From Bimuria novae-zelandiae CBS 107.79 (taxonomy: Eukaryota > Ascomycota > Dothideomycetes > Pleosporales > Didymosphaeriaceae): a stretch of 64,000 nt of DNA. This document shows positions 11,645 to 21,815 of the stretch, piece after piece. A model generated the notes under the pieces. The model saw nothing but the letters and a program-made list of their open reading frames with translations, made no database searches and was not told the DNA's origin. The DNA lies in assembly GCA_010015655.1 (NCBI GenBank), contig ML976682.1, forward strand, positions 573,689 to 637,688. Direction: 5' to 3'. Every line of letters starts with the position of its first letter. The stretch's first letter is position 1. A program made the translations under genes and the position numbers.

Positions 11645-11695
11645 CTACACATACACACACACACACACACACACTCGCTCTCTCTCTCTCTTAGC
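11645..11695 (+). repeat. (CA)n followed by (CT)n microsatellite
   Basis: A run of about 14 CA dinucleotides is followed by about seven CT dinucleotides. It lies in the 3' untranslated part of LINE copy B. Confidence 0.9.
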
Positions 11696-11950
11696 ACATA
11701 GATGCCTTAAAATGCAAGGAAACTACCCTAATGTACATACATCGCTTAGCCTCCCTAACTAGAAGGGGAGCTACAGTTCTGAAATAGTAGTAATACCCGC
11801 GCAGGCAAGAAATGCTTTCTAGGGTAGTGTGTTAGCACTGTAATTTTATAGCTTAGCACGTCGTATATGCCCTTTGGGAGGCGAGATAGTGGACTTAATC
11901 CCCATTAAAGAGACGTAAAATGAATACCAACCAACCAACCAACCAACCAA

Positions 11951-11963
11951 CCCCTCAATCCTG
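11951..11963 (+). repeat. Target-site sequence, copy 3 (cccctcaatcctg)
   Basis: Identical to copy 1. It directly follows the (ccaa)n tail of LINE copy B and restores the pogo reading frame. Confidence 0.85.
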
Positions 11964-12480
11964 ACACCATCCTCAAAAGGTACAGAGCCCCTGACTCTCC
12001 TAGCTCTCAGATCTCAGGGTCAGTACTCAGCGACACCGACTGGCGGCAACTCAGCCATATATTAGAAAAAGCACTCAGGGGGGATAGTCGGCACGCCCAC
12101 AAGCTGAGTAATACTATCCAGTCACTATCAGTACAGAATCAGCTACTACGGCACGAAAATGAGGGCCTAAGGAGGGCCTTTACTATCATGAAGCGCGAGA
12201 AGCCTGGCAAGCCTATAGACCTTACCCAGCCAGATGAGTACCATGGGGTGCTATATTCTATTCACCCAGAAAAGTACAACGCGCACGGGACGCTCTACGT
12301 AAGAAGGAGGCTGCTGAGGCTGAGGAGCAACGCCAAAAGCAACTCAGGGCCACCGCCAGGGCTACTAATAAGGCCGTTAAGGAACGATTAGCCAGTGAAA
12401 CGCGCGCTGCCCAGGCTGAGGCTGCTGCTGTAAGGGCTGCTGAGAGGGCCCGGAAAGCTCAAAAGCCTGTGGACGGAACA
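11964..12480 (+). pseudogene. Fot1/pogo transposase fragment, part 2
   Basis: This continues the fragment broken at 4996: DTILKRYRAPDSPSSQISGS, VLSDTDWRQL, SLSVQNQLLRHENEGLRRAF and PIDLTQPDEYHG. Near 12250 the frame slips, and the next frame carries FYSPRKVQRARDALRKKEAA followed by a long Ala/Glu/Arg coiled tail to AAERARKAQK. This is the standard C-terminus of Fot1-type transposases (the DW..L helix, the LHHENEGL motif, the basic coiled tail). Similarity to pogo fades after about 12466. Confidence 0.8.
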
Positions 12481-13256
12481 AAAAATTTAACATGTCGTTT
12501 AGAGTATGTTGTGGTGTTGCTCTCCCAGACGAAAATAGGTACGTACCAAGCGCCGCCCCAAGCCATCGGGTCCGCCACCAACCAATCAGCTGCCGCATCC
12601 CCAGACAACGTCAATGCGGCAGCAAGCGGAACGGCGAGCAATGCAGTTCCTACCTGGGTGTGAAACCATCTCTTAAGCGCTGACAGCGGTGGGTTGGATG
12701 ACGTTCTGCCGGCTAGCCAGTTGGTAGGAGGGGAAACGGTGCTGCGTAGCCGCCGGCTGGGAGCTTACTCGATGGTGATTAGTAGGACGGCGGATTGCGA
12801 TGGCTGGACGCACTGTAGAGCAGGGAAATTGCAGGAGGAGAGGAGAGCTCAACGAGTAGAAGGTGTGTACTCGTGATGCTGGGAAAAGTGGGAAGGCGAT
12901 ATCGATATTGCCGCGATAGGCAACGGGGGCGGTTTTGTGTGCTGGTTCGCTGCAAGCCATGGCAACCATCAACGCAAGGCAGCGAGTGCTTACGCGCGCA
13001 TTGTGTGCGGCCCCGCGCTGACGGGTGCCTGGGATGGTGTGCGTTGCGCTGTTGCATAAAAGAGCATTCGCCCCCCGGGTTGGAAACGTCAAGCGGATCT
13101 GGATCCACTCCAAACGCATTCTTTCCCCAACGTCTATTCTTTCTTCCAGGCTGTGCCTGTCTTTGACTTACCGGTGCTGTGCATCTTTACAACGACCAAC
13201 AGAACAAACAAATCAAAAACACATTAACAACTTAATAATCACCAAACACCGACAAC
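12481..13256 (+). promoter_or_regulatory. Upstream region of the Kex2-repeat gene
   Basis: No convincing gene is present; short ORFs on both strands are low-complexity. A TATA-like ataaaaga at about 13056 lies 200 bp before the start codon, and a CT-rich stretch (13125-13150) is followed by an A-rich leader (acaaacaaatcaaaaacaca) ending in caacATGC. These fit a fungal core promoter and 5' leader by position, not by experiment. Confidence 0.4.
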
Positions 13257-13814
13257 ATGCACGCCAGTCTAATCCTTCTCGTTGCGTCCCTCGCGGCTTC
13301 CGCCGTTGCTGCGCCTATGCCAATTCAATCACCAGCCGAAAGCCCGGAGCCTTTAAAGGTTCGAAAAGTAGACGAAAATACCATCATTCCTGCCGTTGAG
13401 AACTTGAAGCGCGAGATTTTCGAACGGTTAGACACAATTGTCTTGCGTTCCATCCCCGACGACGAACAGAACCAAGGCTTCAAATTATCGAACGACAAGC
13501 GCCGACTTGCCTCTGGGACAACCGGGGTGGAACCAAACTACAAGCGCGATGCTCGTGAATACAGCGGTCCATCAGCGAACTACAAGCGCGAGCCGGAGGC
13601 CCGTCAATACAGCGGCCCATCAGCGAACTACAAGCGCGAAGCCGAGACCCGTCAGTACAGCGGTCCATCAGCAAACTACAAGCGCGAAGCCGAGGCCCGT
13701 CAATACAGCGGCCCATCAGCGAACTACAAGCGCGAAGCCGAGGCCCGTCAGTACAGCGGCCCATCAGCAAATTACCGACGTGACTCCGATGAAGCCGATG
13801 TAGATGACGAGTAG
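13257..13814 (+). CDS. Secreted Kex2-processed repeat precursor (KEP / RiPP-like)
   Basis: A 185-residue single-exon protein. Residues 1-19 are a signal peptide (LILLVASLAASAVAA core). KR sites lie at 51-52, 81-82, 96-97, 110-111, 126-127, 142-143 and 158-159, with RR at 174-175. Between the last ones are five near-identical units ending in YSGPSANY-K/R-R. The first core begins EYSG and the other four QYSG. Spacers read EPEAR, EAETR, EAEAR, EAEAR, so EA/EP dipeptides follow KR as in yeast alpha-factor. The repeat period is 16 residues (48 bp). Kexin cleavage and dipeptidyl trimming would release five short Tyr-rich peptides. The core lacks the Trp/Cys pattern of ascomycete alpha-pheromones. 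Kex2-repeat precursors include dikaritin RiPPs, but no UstYa-like (DUF3328) oxidase is in the window. The tail is acidic (DSDEADVDDE). Secretion and processing are well supported; the activity is unknown. Confidence 0.85.
   Translation: MHASLILLVASLAASAVAAPMPIQSPAESPEPLKVRKVDENTIIPAVENLKREIFERLDTIVLRSIPDDEQNQGFKLSNDKRRLASGTTGVEPNYKRDAREYSGPSANYKREPEARQYSGPSANYKREAETRQYSGPSANYKREAEARQYSGPSANYKREAEARQYSGPSANYRRDSDEADVDDE
13560..13790 (+). repeat. 48-bp coding tandem repeat
   Basis: Five nearly identical 48-bp units (core tacagcggyccatcagcraa) encode the repeated peptide and its Kex2 site. Differences between copies are few and mostly silent or in the spacer, suggesting recent duplication or homogenisation. 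Confidence 0.9.
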
Positions 13815-13877
13815 AGGAGGAGGCGTGGAGAATATGGGTGGGATGCTATCGTTGCCTTGTTTACTTCTTTTTGTCTA

Positions 13878-15578
13878 CGAGGAGCTCGTTTTTAGTGAGG
13901 ACTCGTACTAGCGCGCACGTCCCCCACAACCTCGACGCGCCATCTCTACGATCAACACGTCAACTTCGGCCAGCCATTTGTCCACCAAAACACGCCCAAA
14001 TTAATTTAAAAAAGATGCCAGTAAATCGCAGAAAGCCCCGCAAGACAGCGCCTTCAAAAATCTACGACCCGAAGACCGCGCGTCGCGAGTTGCCGCCAGA
14101 AACAAAGGCCTACGCGGTCGGGGCGATGACAGCTGGAGTATCGCAATGGAGACTCGCCAAACAACTTCCTATCACTCAGAGCGCCCTTAGCAAGCTCCTC
14201 CTCCGCACACAGGCGCGATCAGAAGAATCCAAATTGCCTCTCTGGGACCCGCATCTCTATGAAACAGACGTCGGCCGAAGCCGCCCCGAAATCGAGCTTT
14301 CGCCAGAGCAAAAGGCCGCGATTATCGCCGTAGCGACCCAGGACAAAGAAGCTCGTGAAAAGCAAAGCTGGCAGGCAATCGCTGACGGCGATTTCGATCA
14401 CCTTAGGCTTCCGATCAAGCTCTCTGTAACGACGTTCGAAAACCTCATGTATCAATCTGGCTATGGCCGCCGAGCTCCGGGTCGCAAGCCAACGCTCAAC
14501 GACGCTCAGAGAAAGCGTCGCCTTGAGTGGGCGCTTGCCCACAACCCAGATCTTCATGAGTACGGCGATAGGCTAGGCTTCAATTTTCAGCGCGTTATCT
14601 TTACTGACGAAACACCAGCTCGAGTTGGTGAGCAGCGCGGCCTGCTGCGCGCCTGGGCAAAGGAGGATGAGATCTATCATCCCGACGTCAAAAGGCCGAA
14701 GATTCGAAACAATTGCGCCCTCCAGTTCTACGGCAGCTTTACCTACGATGCGAAGGGGCCATGTTACATCTACGGCACAGAGTCTCCGGAGGCCAAAAAG
14801 CTGGCCAAACAAGCCCTCGATGAGGAGAATCAGCGCAACAAAGAACAGAGACAACAGCTGGTCCCGCGGGCCCGCGCTGCCCTCAGAGAGCTCGGAGACG
14901 CCAACGCTAACAGCAGGGCGTGGGCTTGGGCAAAACACCATAAATTAAAGCGCGGGGACCGCTCACGCGGCGGCGTAGACGGTTACAGACACCGCGAGGA
15001 GGTCCTGAAGCCCTTGCTGGTGCCGTGGATCAACTCTCTATATGAAGAAGGCAGAGCTCCGTTGCTGCTCGAGGACGGCGCTCCTGCTCATACTAGCAAG
15101 ATTGCAGTTGAATATCTAGAAGTCTCACACATACAGAAGCTCAATTGGCCAGGGCACTCGCCAGACGTCAACGCTGCGGAGCACTGCTGGCCATGGATCC
15201 GACGTCACATTACGCAGGACTTCATGCCGTCTACGTGCGAGGAGCAGTGCCGTCGGCAGTGGGAATACGAGTGGGAGCAGATGCCTACAGAGCTTCTTAA
15301 TCAGTGGATTGACGGAATTCCAGATGTTGTTCGGCAGATAATTAAGCATAGCGGAGACAACTGTTTTCATGACGGCGGCGGCTAAAATCCGCCCTTAACA
15401 CCAAATCTTAAGCTTCAAAATCGCCTAAATAGGCAATCAAGTAATTCTCCATCGTCTACATGTTAAAAAACTCGAAGAAAATCGCTTTTATATGAGGATT
15501 TGTACGCGTGGGCGATATTTGGTGGGGAGCCAAGAATGCGCACGCTAGTACTAGTCCTCACTAAAAACGAGCTCCTCG
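13878..15578 (+). mobile_element. Tc1/mariner transposon, 1701 bp, apparently intact
   Basis: Terminal inverted repeats begin cgaggagctcgtttttagtg at 13878 and end with the complement at 15578. They extend about 40 bp with one or two mismatches. TA dinucleotides at 13876-13877 and 15579-15580 are the target duplication. The element carries one uninterrupted transposase gene. Its left end is 64 bp after the stop codon of the Kex2-repeat gene. Confidence 0.93.
14015..15385 (+). CDS. Tc1/mariner-type transposase, intact
   Basis: The frame is open from 13838, but the ATG at 14015 (456 residues, MPVNRRKPRKTAPSK) is preferred because it lies inside the element and starts a basic N-terminus. A helix-turn-helix follows (YAVGAMTAGVSQWRLAKQLP). 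A second DNA-binding region comes before the DDE domain. Catalytic residues are visible in FTDETP, LLEDGAPAHTSK and WPGHSPDVNAAEHCW. Thirty-four residues separate the second D from E, the Tc1-like DD34E spacing. Length and motifs are normal for the family and there are no stops or frameshifts. The protein excises and reinserts the element at TA sites. With TIRs and TA duplication intact this copy could be mobile. Confidence 0.92.
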   Translation: MPVNRRKPRKTAPSKIYDPKTARRELPPETKAYAVGAMTAGVSQWRLAKQLPITQSALSKLLLRTQARSEESKLPLWDPHLYETDVGRSRPEIELSPEQKAAIIAVATQDKEAREKQSWQAIADGDFDHLRLPIKLSVTTFENLMYQSGYGRRAPGRKPTLNDAQRKRRLEWALAHNPDLHEYGDRLGFNFQRVIFTDETPARVGEQRGLLRAWAKEDEIYHPDVKRPKIRNNCALQFYGSFTYDAKGPCYIYGTESPEAKKLAKQALDEENQRNKEQRQQLVPRARAALRELGDANANSRAWAWAKHHKLKRGDRSRGGVDGYRHREEVLKPLLVPWINSLYEEGRAPLLLEDGAPAHTSKIAVEYLEVSHIQKLNWPGHSPDVNAAEHCWPWIRRHITQDFMPSTCEEQCRRQWEYEWEQMPTELLNQWIDGIPDVVRQIIKHSGDNCFHDGGG

Positions 15579-15960
15579 TAGTCCGTGGGGTTAGGAAGAG
15601 GCAAGGTTTGAGATGTGAACAGGAACTATTTAGCGCGCCATAGCATTTAATGTACTCAGAACATGAAACGTTTGGTCCCAACATTGTCTGCCCTGTTTTG
15701 CATTCGAGAGTAGCAGCGACCAGAGACTGAAACGAATGGCCTCGACATAACTGATGTAGACCCAGAACAGATGACGATCTTTACCTCTGCAATAGCACAA
15801 ATAAGTTACTAGGTTCTGCTCATACTCACCTCACCCTCACGAGTTTAGTCAACACGGTCCAGCAAATCAGAATATACCCGAAGTTCATGTGATCAATTAT
15901 CTATTATTAAGTTGTACCGCTGCAAACACGATTTTCCAAGCGTCACATGTCCTCGGCGAC
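15579..15960. other. Intergenic, convergent 3' flanks
   Basis: No gene is seen. The sequence from 15579 is presumably the original 3' flank of the Kex2-repeat gene, displaced by the transposon. The rest separates it from the convergently transcribed DUF3176 gene. Confidence 0.5.
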
Positions 15961-18340
15961 TTATATCCAGCCTGGCGGCGGCTTCGGTTTACGCACGGTT
16001 GGTGATAGAATATGCCCTGAGATCCTCCATTTCTTCGTTGAAAGCATCCTGACGTTTATCTCCTTAGCCTTAGCGCGTGGCGTGCCTTGGCCCTGTGAAG
16101 TCGATATCTTCTGTTGCATCTCGTCGGGTAATCCGTAGAGGAGTGTCGCAATAGCGGAATTTTTCCAGACACCAACCCGATCGCTCTCCATTGAAGTGCG
16201 TATCACAGTTCCCAAAAGGAAGATCAAGGTCAATCCTAGTAGTGCCAAAGGGAGAGTGAGCCACACCCAGCGAACCTCTACATAGGTCTCTTGGCTGAAA
16301 GTTTTCCCCAAGACCGCATCGCTGCTCGACTGCCGCATAAAATTCGTCATTACCGTTGCGAGTCTTTCTACGTGATGGGTCACGTTGTTGGGTGTAGACC
16401 ATGGATTGATTGGGAATTCGCGTTCATAAGGTTCATCGTCCCAGAACTTGTACTTCAATAATGGTTTCGACTTGTTGTTTGAAAGCGTGGCAAACGATGG
16501 TAGATAGTCATCGAAAATGGCGAGGATGCTCATAGCTGTTTCGTTCGATGCCCCGTAACTAGAAACATTGCCCTGACCGTCACGTGCTCGAGGATCGACG
16601 GTAATACTCTGCAAGTATTGCATCTTCCCAGTGTCTTTGGGATCGTTGGTGTCGGGCGCGATGAAGGTCCAGGGAAATGGGCCCGCAGTTGTGTTGATGA
16701 AGCGGTCTTTGACGATTTCACTGTACGTCGCCTCGTGATAGGATGACTCGATCGTTTTGACGCACCATGACAGGACGCACTCGAGCGCTCGTGGTCTCTG
16801 GTGTTGGAAAACACTCTTCAAGACGTTCTCTTGGTCTTCTCCTTCTGCGGTTGTAACGACCACGAAATTGTTAATTGGATTCCGAATATGCTTGAAGTTC
16901 ATGGATCTACCCCAGTAAGTTCTTCGGCTAGCGTTAGTGACGAGTGGTAAGGTTCGCGTGGTCAAAACCTCCCCAGTGGACCGGTTGGATGAGGAATCCA
17001 CCTGGTAACCTAACATGAGCATCGGCCTCTCACTGGTCGCGTTGAAAAACCATCCGCACATCGTCCCACTCTCATATGGGATGAATTGAGTTGCATTCTG
17101 GACCCAATCCAAATTGGCATCAAAGCAGCCAAAATCCAGCATATCGGCCACATCTGCACAGTCGCTGCATACGCCGAACGTTTCATAAGGCTCCCAGTCA
17201 CAGTCGCTGGTTGGGCACTAGATGCGTAGGTTGAATGTTAGTTCAGTCATACCTGACGTGTACTAAGGCTTTACATACGGATACTGGTATCTCTGGACGC
17301 GTCCCGTTCCCGAAGTTGACTAACGGTACCCCATGGTCAAAGAAAAACTTGTCTACTATCGCATTGATGTTCAGGTCGGGGTTCATCTCCTCTGCCCCAT
17401 CCTTCGTTTGTTTGGTGAAATGCGGTTCGTAGCGTATGATCTTCGGAATTGAACTGTTCTGTGTTTGAAGCACCATGATCTGGGGATAGCGAACAATTTG
17501 CTGGAAGAATGGGTCCATCGCCATCACAAAAATTGTGATAGCGGCACCAAGTGCAGCAAGTGTTGTTCCCCGCGTGCGAACAAGAAGCATGAGAGACCCC
17601 CAGGGGCCTCGCGACGCGTTATCGAATAGTTCGAAATCCCACATCTTCTTTGAATGGCCTTGAAACCAGCTCCATTTTAGCTGGCCAAGTGCTTCCGAGA
17701 CTGGAAGCATAAGGGAGGCTGAAGCAATTCTTGAGAGGATAGCGATGTAGGCATTCAACGTGATGTTCATCGGCCACTGCTTGGGGAAAGGCTTGCCTTG
17801 CAGGAAGAACAATAAGATGATTATTGCACTCATGCACAACGCACTCAGTAGCCAGCTAATTATTTCGAGAAGCCAGCGCTTCACAACGTTGCTGGAGGCA
17901 CTATATTTCCATAGCTTTTGCTCGAGGCCTTCTGCGAGGTTAGGTGTAGAGCTCTTCCTGACGGGTCCACCTTTCTCTGCTGTGGCGAGTTGCTCGCTGC
18001 CGGGGGATCGTATTGGACTCGGATCCGGATTGAAAGGGGCTTCTGGGATGCCCAGCCCGAAGTTGCCCTTGTTTGTGGACCCCGTGTCGTCCACTGGCGT
18101 GTTCGGGATCGAAGAGCCGCTGGTATAACTTCTCCTCCCGGATTCATTGTCGTGTATCGTCGTCACTGGCGAAAGAGGGGAGAACGTTACTCGGCGAGCT
18201 CGCACACGCGGTCTGCTTTGCGCATTGGACTGAACGTCGAACCGAAGTGCAGGGCGAGGGGGCTGTGGTCGGTACCAACGGCGGGACGTTTCCAAGTGAA
18301 GAGCCGGAACGGCTAGGTTTCTTGAGGAAGCAGTGGACAA
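15961..18340 (-). CDS. DUF3176-type integral membrane protein, two exons
   Basis: Exon 1 is 18340-17279 and exon 2 is 17217-15961. The 61-bp intron has donor GTATGT, branch-like GAACTAAC and acceptor TAG, and joins IPVS to CPTSDCDWEPYETF in phase 0 for 772 residues. The N-terminal ~140 residues are Ser/Pro/Arg-rich and probably disordered. Hydrophobic segments follow at about 155-180, 195-215 and 258-280, and a single one near the C-terminus (WVWLTLPLALLGLTLIFLLG). Between them lies a large, probably extracytoplasmic loop rich in Cys and Asn-X-Ser/Thr sites. The CPTSDCDW motif and the 3+1 topology are typical of fungal DUF3176 proteins, whose function is unknown. It looks intact. Confidence 0.82.
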
Positions 18341-18892
18341 ACCGTTCGCATCGTATGTGGGAGGAGCTAGGTTGCGCGAGGAAAGTGCCGGCGAGGCGGT
18401 TGATCGGTAGGGCCTGTCCCCTTACAGAAGCTGACAATACGGCGGCGGATAAGGAGCATGTTTAGGCATAAGTAGATATTGTCCTAGCTGTAACATCGAC
18501 CCTTATAATTGCACAGAACAGTAAGTTACCTGCACTACTTACGGTGTTGTGAATCAACGGTATAATGCTAAAGGACAAGTTGTGGCTGTTGCTGCTAACG
18601 CCGGTGCAGTAGAGCGTTTCTGCAAGCCGGGCAGACTAAGGGCTAGTCACAGAGACTAGGACATGTTGAGGAAAGGCTGTGCTAAGCGAGGCAGGGGGCA
18701 CGCGTGGGATGAAAGCTGTGCGGCGTGCGAAAAGTGGAAACTGCAAATGCATGCCACTGTACCATAGGTAGCTTACCTGATAATATTATTTGTAGAATTC
18801 CAAGCTATGGGATTCTATAACGCGGAATTCTACTGACGGGATGCGCAAACCTGCTTACAGTAAGCTTACTGGAATAAAGTTATCTCTAAATA
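18341..18892. other. Upstream region of the DUF3176 gene
   Basis: No recognisable gene. It should hold the promoter of the minus-strand DUF3176 gene and ends at the TIR of the next transposon. Confidence 0.4.
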
Positions 18893-20574
18893 CGGAGGAG
18901 CCGGTCAAAAGTTTCTGCTCGCCAAGAACGCCACAATTTTAGCGTATGATTTCGACCTTGGTCACTTCGTGCCGTTGTGCACGAATGTCATGATGACTCG
19001 CACAAATCACGGTGAAAAAGAGACTCTATGAGAAAAATCCATGAGAAAATCACGGTGAAAAAGCGACTATGAGAAAAATCCATGAGAAAATTTCACGGTG
19101 AAAATGGGACTCTCCATGAGGACGCACGACGGTGCGCGACTACTAATCATCTCTAGCTGTATGATTTCGACCCTCACGATATTCGTTCCCTCCATTGAGT
19201 TTAGTAATTTCCTGAATATGTCGTGGGATACGCTCAATCCACTTCTGAATTTGCTCCTGCTTTAATTAATGCTTCCAGCAATGCTCCCATTTCCGTATAC
19301 CTTCCGCCCTACTCTTCGGGGCTCCTTTTTTAGTTGTTTCACGCTTCATCTAAAACCAACAGGGCTCGATAGCATTTAAATCAGGTGAATTACCACACCA
19401 GAGAAGCCGTGCCACTTTGTTTGCATTATAAACGGTCTGTTAAATGGAATGAGAATGAGCTGGTGCTTTATCCTCCTAAACAATCGTATAAGGTCGAGTC
19501 TCCATGCACTTCTTCGCAAAAGGGATAAGCTTTGGCTTAAGAACTTTGGTCTAGTATTAATACCAGTCAACCCTAGAGCCCTTTCGTCTCGAAATCTTCC
19601 TATTTTTAGCAGTGAATTGCTAAGTTAGCCGCCTGCCTCTTTTATTGCTTAATCCCATACGACTTATATGAGTCGTCAGTTCCCATTCCTCGCGAAGGAT
19701 TAGTTCAAGTTTAGCATTAAGAGCTAAAATCTCTTCTTCCGCCTTTTTCTTTTTAGCTGCCGTTTCTAGAAGGTAAATATAACACGGCCCCTTTTTATTG
19801 TACGTAAAGCAGCCCCAGAACATAAATTCTAAATACCCAGACCATCGCTCTCGGATAGTTAATTTTAAGAATGCTTCTTTAGAAGTCCGCCAAACTCGAT
19901 AGCCACCACGTCTGTGGATTAGTAGAACGAAAGTTTCGTCCGTCCAAACCACATTCTTCTAGTCTTTAAAAGTCCAGTCTTTATGCTCTAGACACCAGGC
20001 TAGTCGCTCTTCTATTATTCTCTTCGTTAGTCTAGGCTTCCTCATTAGTTTGGTTTTCGTATATCCCATGCCTCTGAGCATTCGATAGACTGTGCGGGCT
20101 AATATATCGATATTTAGTGCTGCACTAAGGTTACTAGTAAGTTCAGCAGTTGACTTCTCCCGTGCATATCGATTAACGCTTACTTTCGTGACAAGTAATT
20201 GCTTGGTTTCTTCAGTTTGCTTCAGAGGTCGGCCAGGACGTGGTGCATCTTTAAGAAATTCATCTTTAATAGTGAGAGGAAGGGTATTCGGTTCGAATCC
20301 ACGGGAGATAGCGCGTAAGTAGATGTTATTAATCGTACGCTTGCTAAGGCCTGTTTTTTCGGCAATCTCAGCGGTGCTTTTGCCCCTAATTGGAGACTTG
20401 AGCACAACGACTAAAGCGCGTGTCGCAATATTAGTATTTGGTGCCATATTAAGATCAAAATTTTGGTTGAATCTGGTAGAAAAGTCAATTTAGGAGCGAG
20501 ATCGAAAGCTTTGTGGGTATGCCAAGTTTTGTGGCGCTTTTAGCGCGAGCAGAAACTTTTGACCGGCTCCTCCG
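18893..20574 (-). mobile_element. Mariner-type transposon, 1682 bp, dead
   Basis: Perfect inverted repeats of at least 29 bp (cggaggagccggtcaaaagt...) sit at 18893-18921 and 20546-20574, flanked by TA at 18891-18892 and 20575-20576. Near the left end, three imperfect direct repeats of an atgagaaaa...cacggtgaaaa unit (about 19007-19115) may be subterminal transposase-binding sites. The transposase gene on the minus strand is full of stops. Confidence 0.92.
19175..20447 (-). pseudogene. Mariner/Tc1 transposase with multiple stops
   Basis: It starts at ATG 20447 (MAPNTNIATRALVV). The HTH region follows: GKSTAEIAEKTGLSKRTINN, then PRPGRPLKQTEE and RTVYRMLRGMGYTKTKLMRK. The DDE region reads WTFKD, stop, KNVVWTDETF, FWGCFTYNKKGPCYIY, then through frameshifts DKAPAHSHSI, ARLLWCGNSPDLNAIEPCW and MKRETTKKGAPKSRAEG. 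Several stops sit where Gln or Trp is expected (TAG/TAA), consistent with RIP. All three catalytic motifs are recognisable, so the gene was once complete. Confidence 0.88.
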
Positions 20575-20576
20575 TA

Positions 20577-21815
20577 CTGTCTCCTCACCTAAACTATCGC
20601 CCAGAGTGCGACAGGACGAAGAAGGGAGGCTGGCGCACTACTGCCCCTGCACTATCCTATATAGTGCAAGCGTCAAACAACGCTAGATAGACACCTCGCG
20701 CACAGCCACGGTTTCCATCATCAATCAACAACCATCTCCATCATCAATATCTACACAATCATCTCACTGTGACTCACTATAACTGTGACGACGAGCTCGG
20801 GCTTCACCATCGTGGGCAGAAGATGCACGTTGACGGGATATGTTGGCTCTATTTCAGCTACACTAAGATGGAGAGGAAAGTAATCTACAGGACGCTCGCG
20901 AAAGAACGGACGGCAGTGTGCGCGCTAGGCCCAAAGGGACTAGCGTCTCGCATGATCATGTGATCTGTAGCTGATCCATCCGAGCAGCTCCGTCACAATA
21001 ACTTCCTTCATCAAAGATACCCTCATATCTGACAATACTCTTAACGTACATAGTGTATACTACTAAATACTTTCCCTAACTTTAATAAGAATTGTATAAA
21101 ACCCTTTCTCTATTAAGTAAAAGAGGCTACATATTAAATCTATGTGGAGTTTCTCAACGCGAAGTAAGTCTAGGCCTATAGTATGTCTATGGCAGGCCCT
21201 AAACCTTCCCACACCATATAACATAAGAAGAAAAGAAAGAAAGAATGTCCACATGTCTGGAATCTGTAAGGCACGATGAATCATAAGCTTCACTTAATTC
21301 TTAGCTTCGTGTAAATATAGGTTTAGTCTATGTGAACCTAAGATGAGGCTGAAAAGTGATGATCTGCATCATCTACGAAGGGTGAGCGCTGAGGGCATAT
21401 ATACCAGCAGTCAGGGGTCACCGCTCCTCCGGGAAGCTGCATATGCCAGCAATCAGGTGTCACCGCTTCTCCGGGAGGCTGCATATGCCAATGAAACATA
21501 ACCAATGAAGGAAAACGAGCCATCTGCAGGCTGGCAGTCTCACCGGAAGCTTCACCCATCACAGTCTAAAGCCCAAAAACGTCTACAGGCGGTGACAAAT
21601 TCTGATGGCGTTTATGATGATAAATGAATCACGGTGATGAACAGCAGGAATACCTTGGAAATAGTAGGAATAGGAGATTGGGTATGGAAGGAAAGTCAAT
21701 GGAAGGTGCCAGAAGCAGAGACGGGAATATAATGAACTAGTTGAATGCATGTGTGACCTCCCAACACGACAACAATACTCCTACGTGGGTTTTCCCAGGC
21801 ATATTAGGCCTCTTC
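20577..21815. other. Intergenic region with no recognisable gene
   Basis: Short ORFs exist but none looks coding. The only structure seen is a 42-bp repeat at 21404-21487. Confidence 0.45.
21404..21487 (+). repeat. 42-bp direct repeat, two copies
   Basis: Units at 21404-21445 and 21446-21487 share a ccagcartcagg start and a tcaccgctyctccggg core. They differ at about four positions. Confidence 0.85.

Larger units (their letters stand above)
5908..11950 (+). mobile_element. Tad-clade LINE (copy B, 6.0 kb), heavily RIPed
   Basis: This non-LTR retrotransposon is flanked by 13-bp target duplications and ends in (ccaa)n. The order of remnants is ORF1 zinc knuckles (about 7110-7290), AP-type endonuclease (about 7850-8640), reverse transcriptase (about 9050-9900), RNase H (about 10640-11060) and a C-terminal Cys/His motif (about 11280-11390). 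TAG/TAA stops are dense and the sequence is full of cta/tag words. CpA-to-TpA decay (RIP) explains both and leaves no long ORF. The endonuclease-RT-RNase H order with a knuckle-bearing ORF1 is that of the Tad1/I group of fungal LINEs. Confidence 0.85.

Noticed and set aside
13257..13814. Alpha-mating-pheromone precursor
   Set aside because: Layout (KR sites, EA dipeptides) is similar, but the core peptide lacks the Trp and paired Cys found in Pezizomycotina alpha-pheromones.
20769..20963. Small gene between mariner and chitinase (64 codons)
   Set aside because: No family, no splice partner and no start context; length is within chance expectation.
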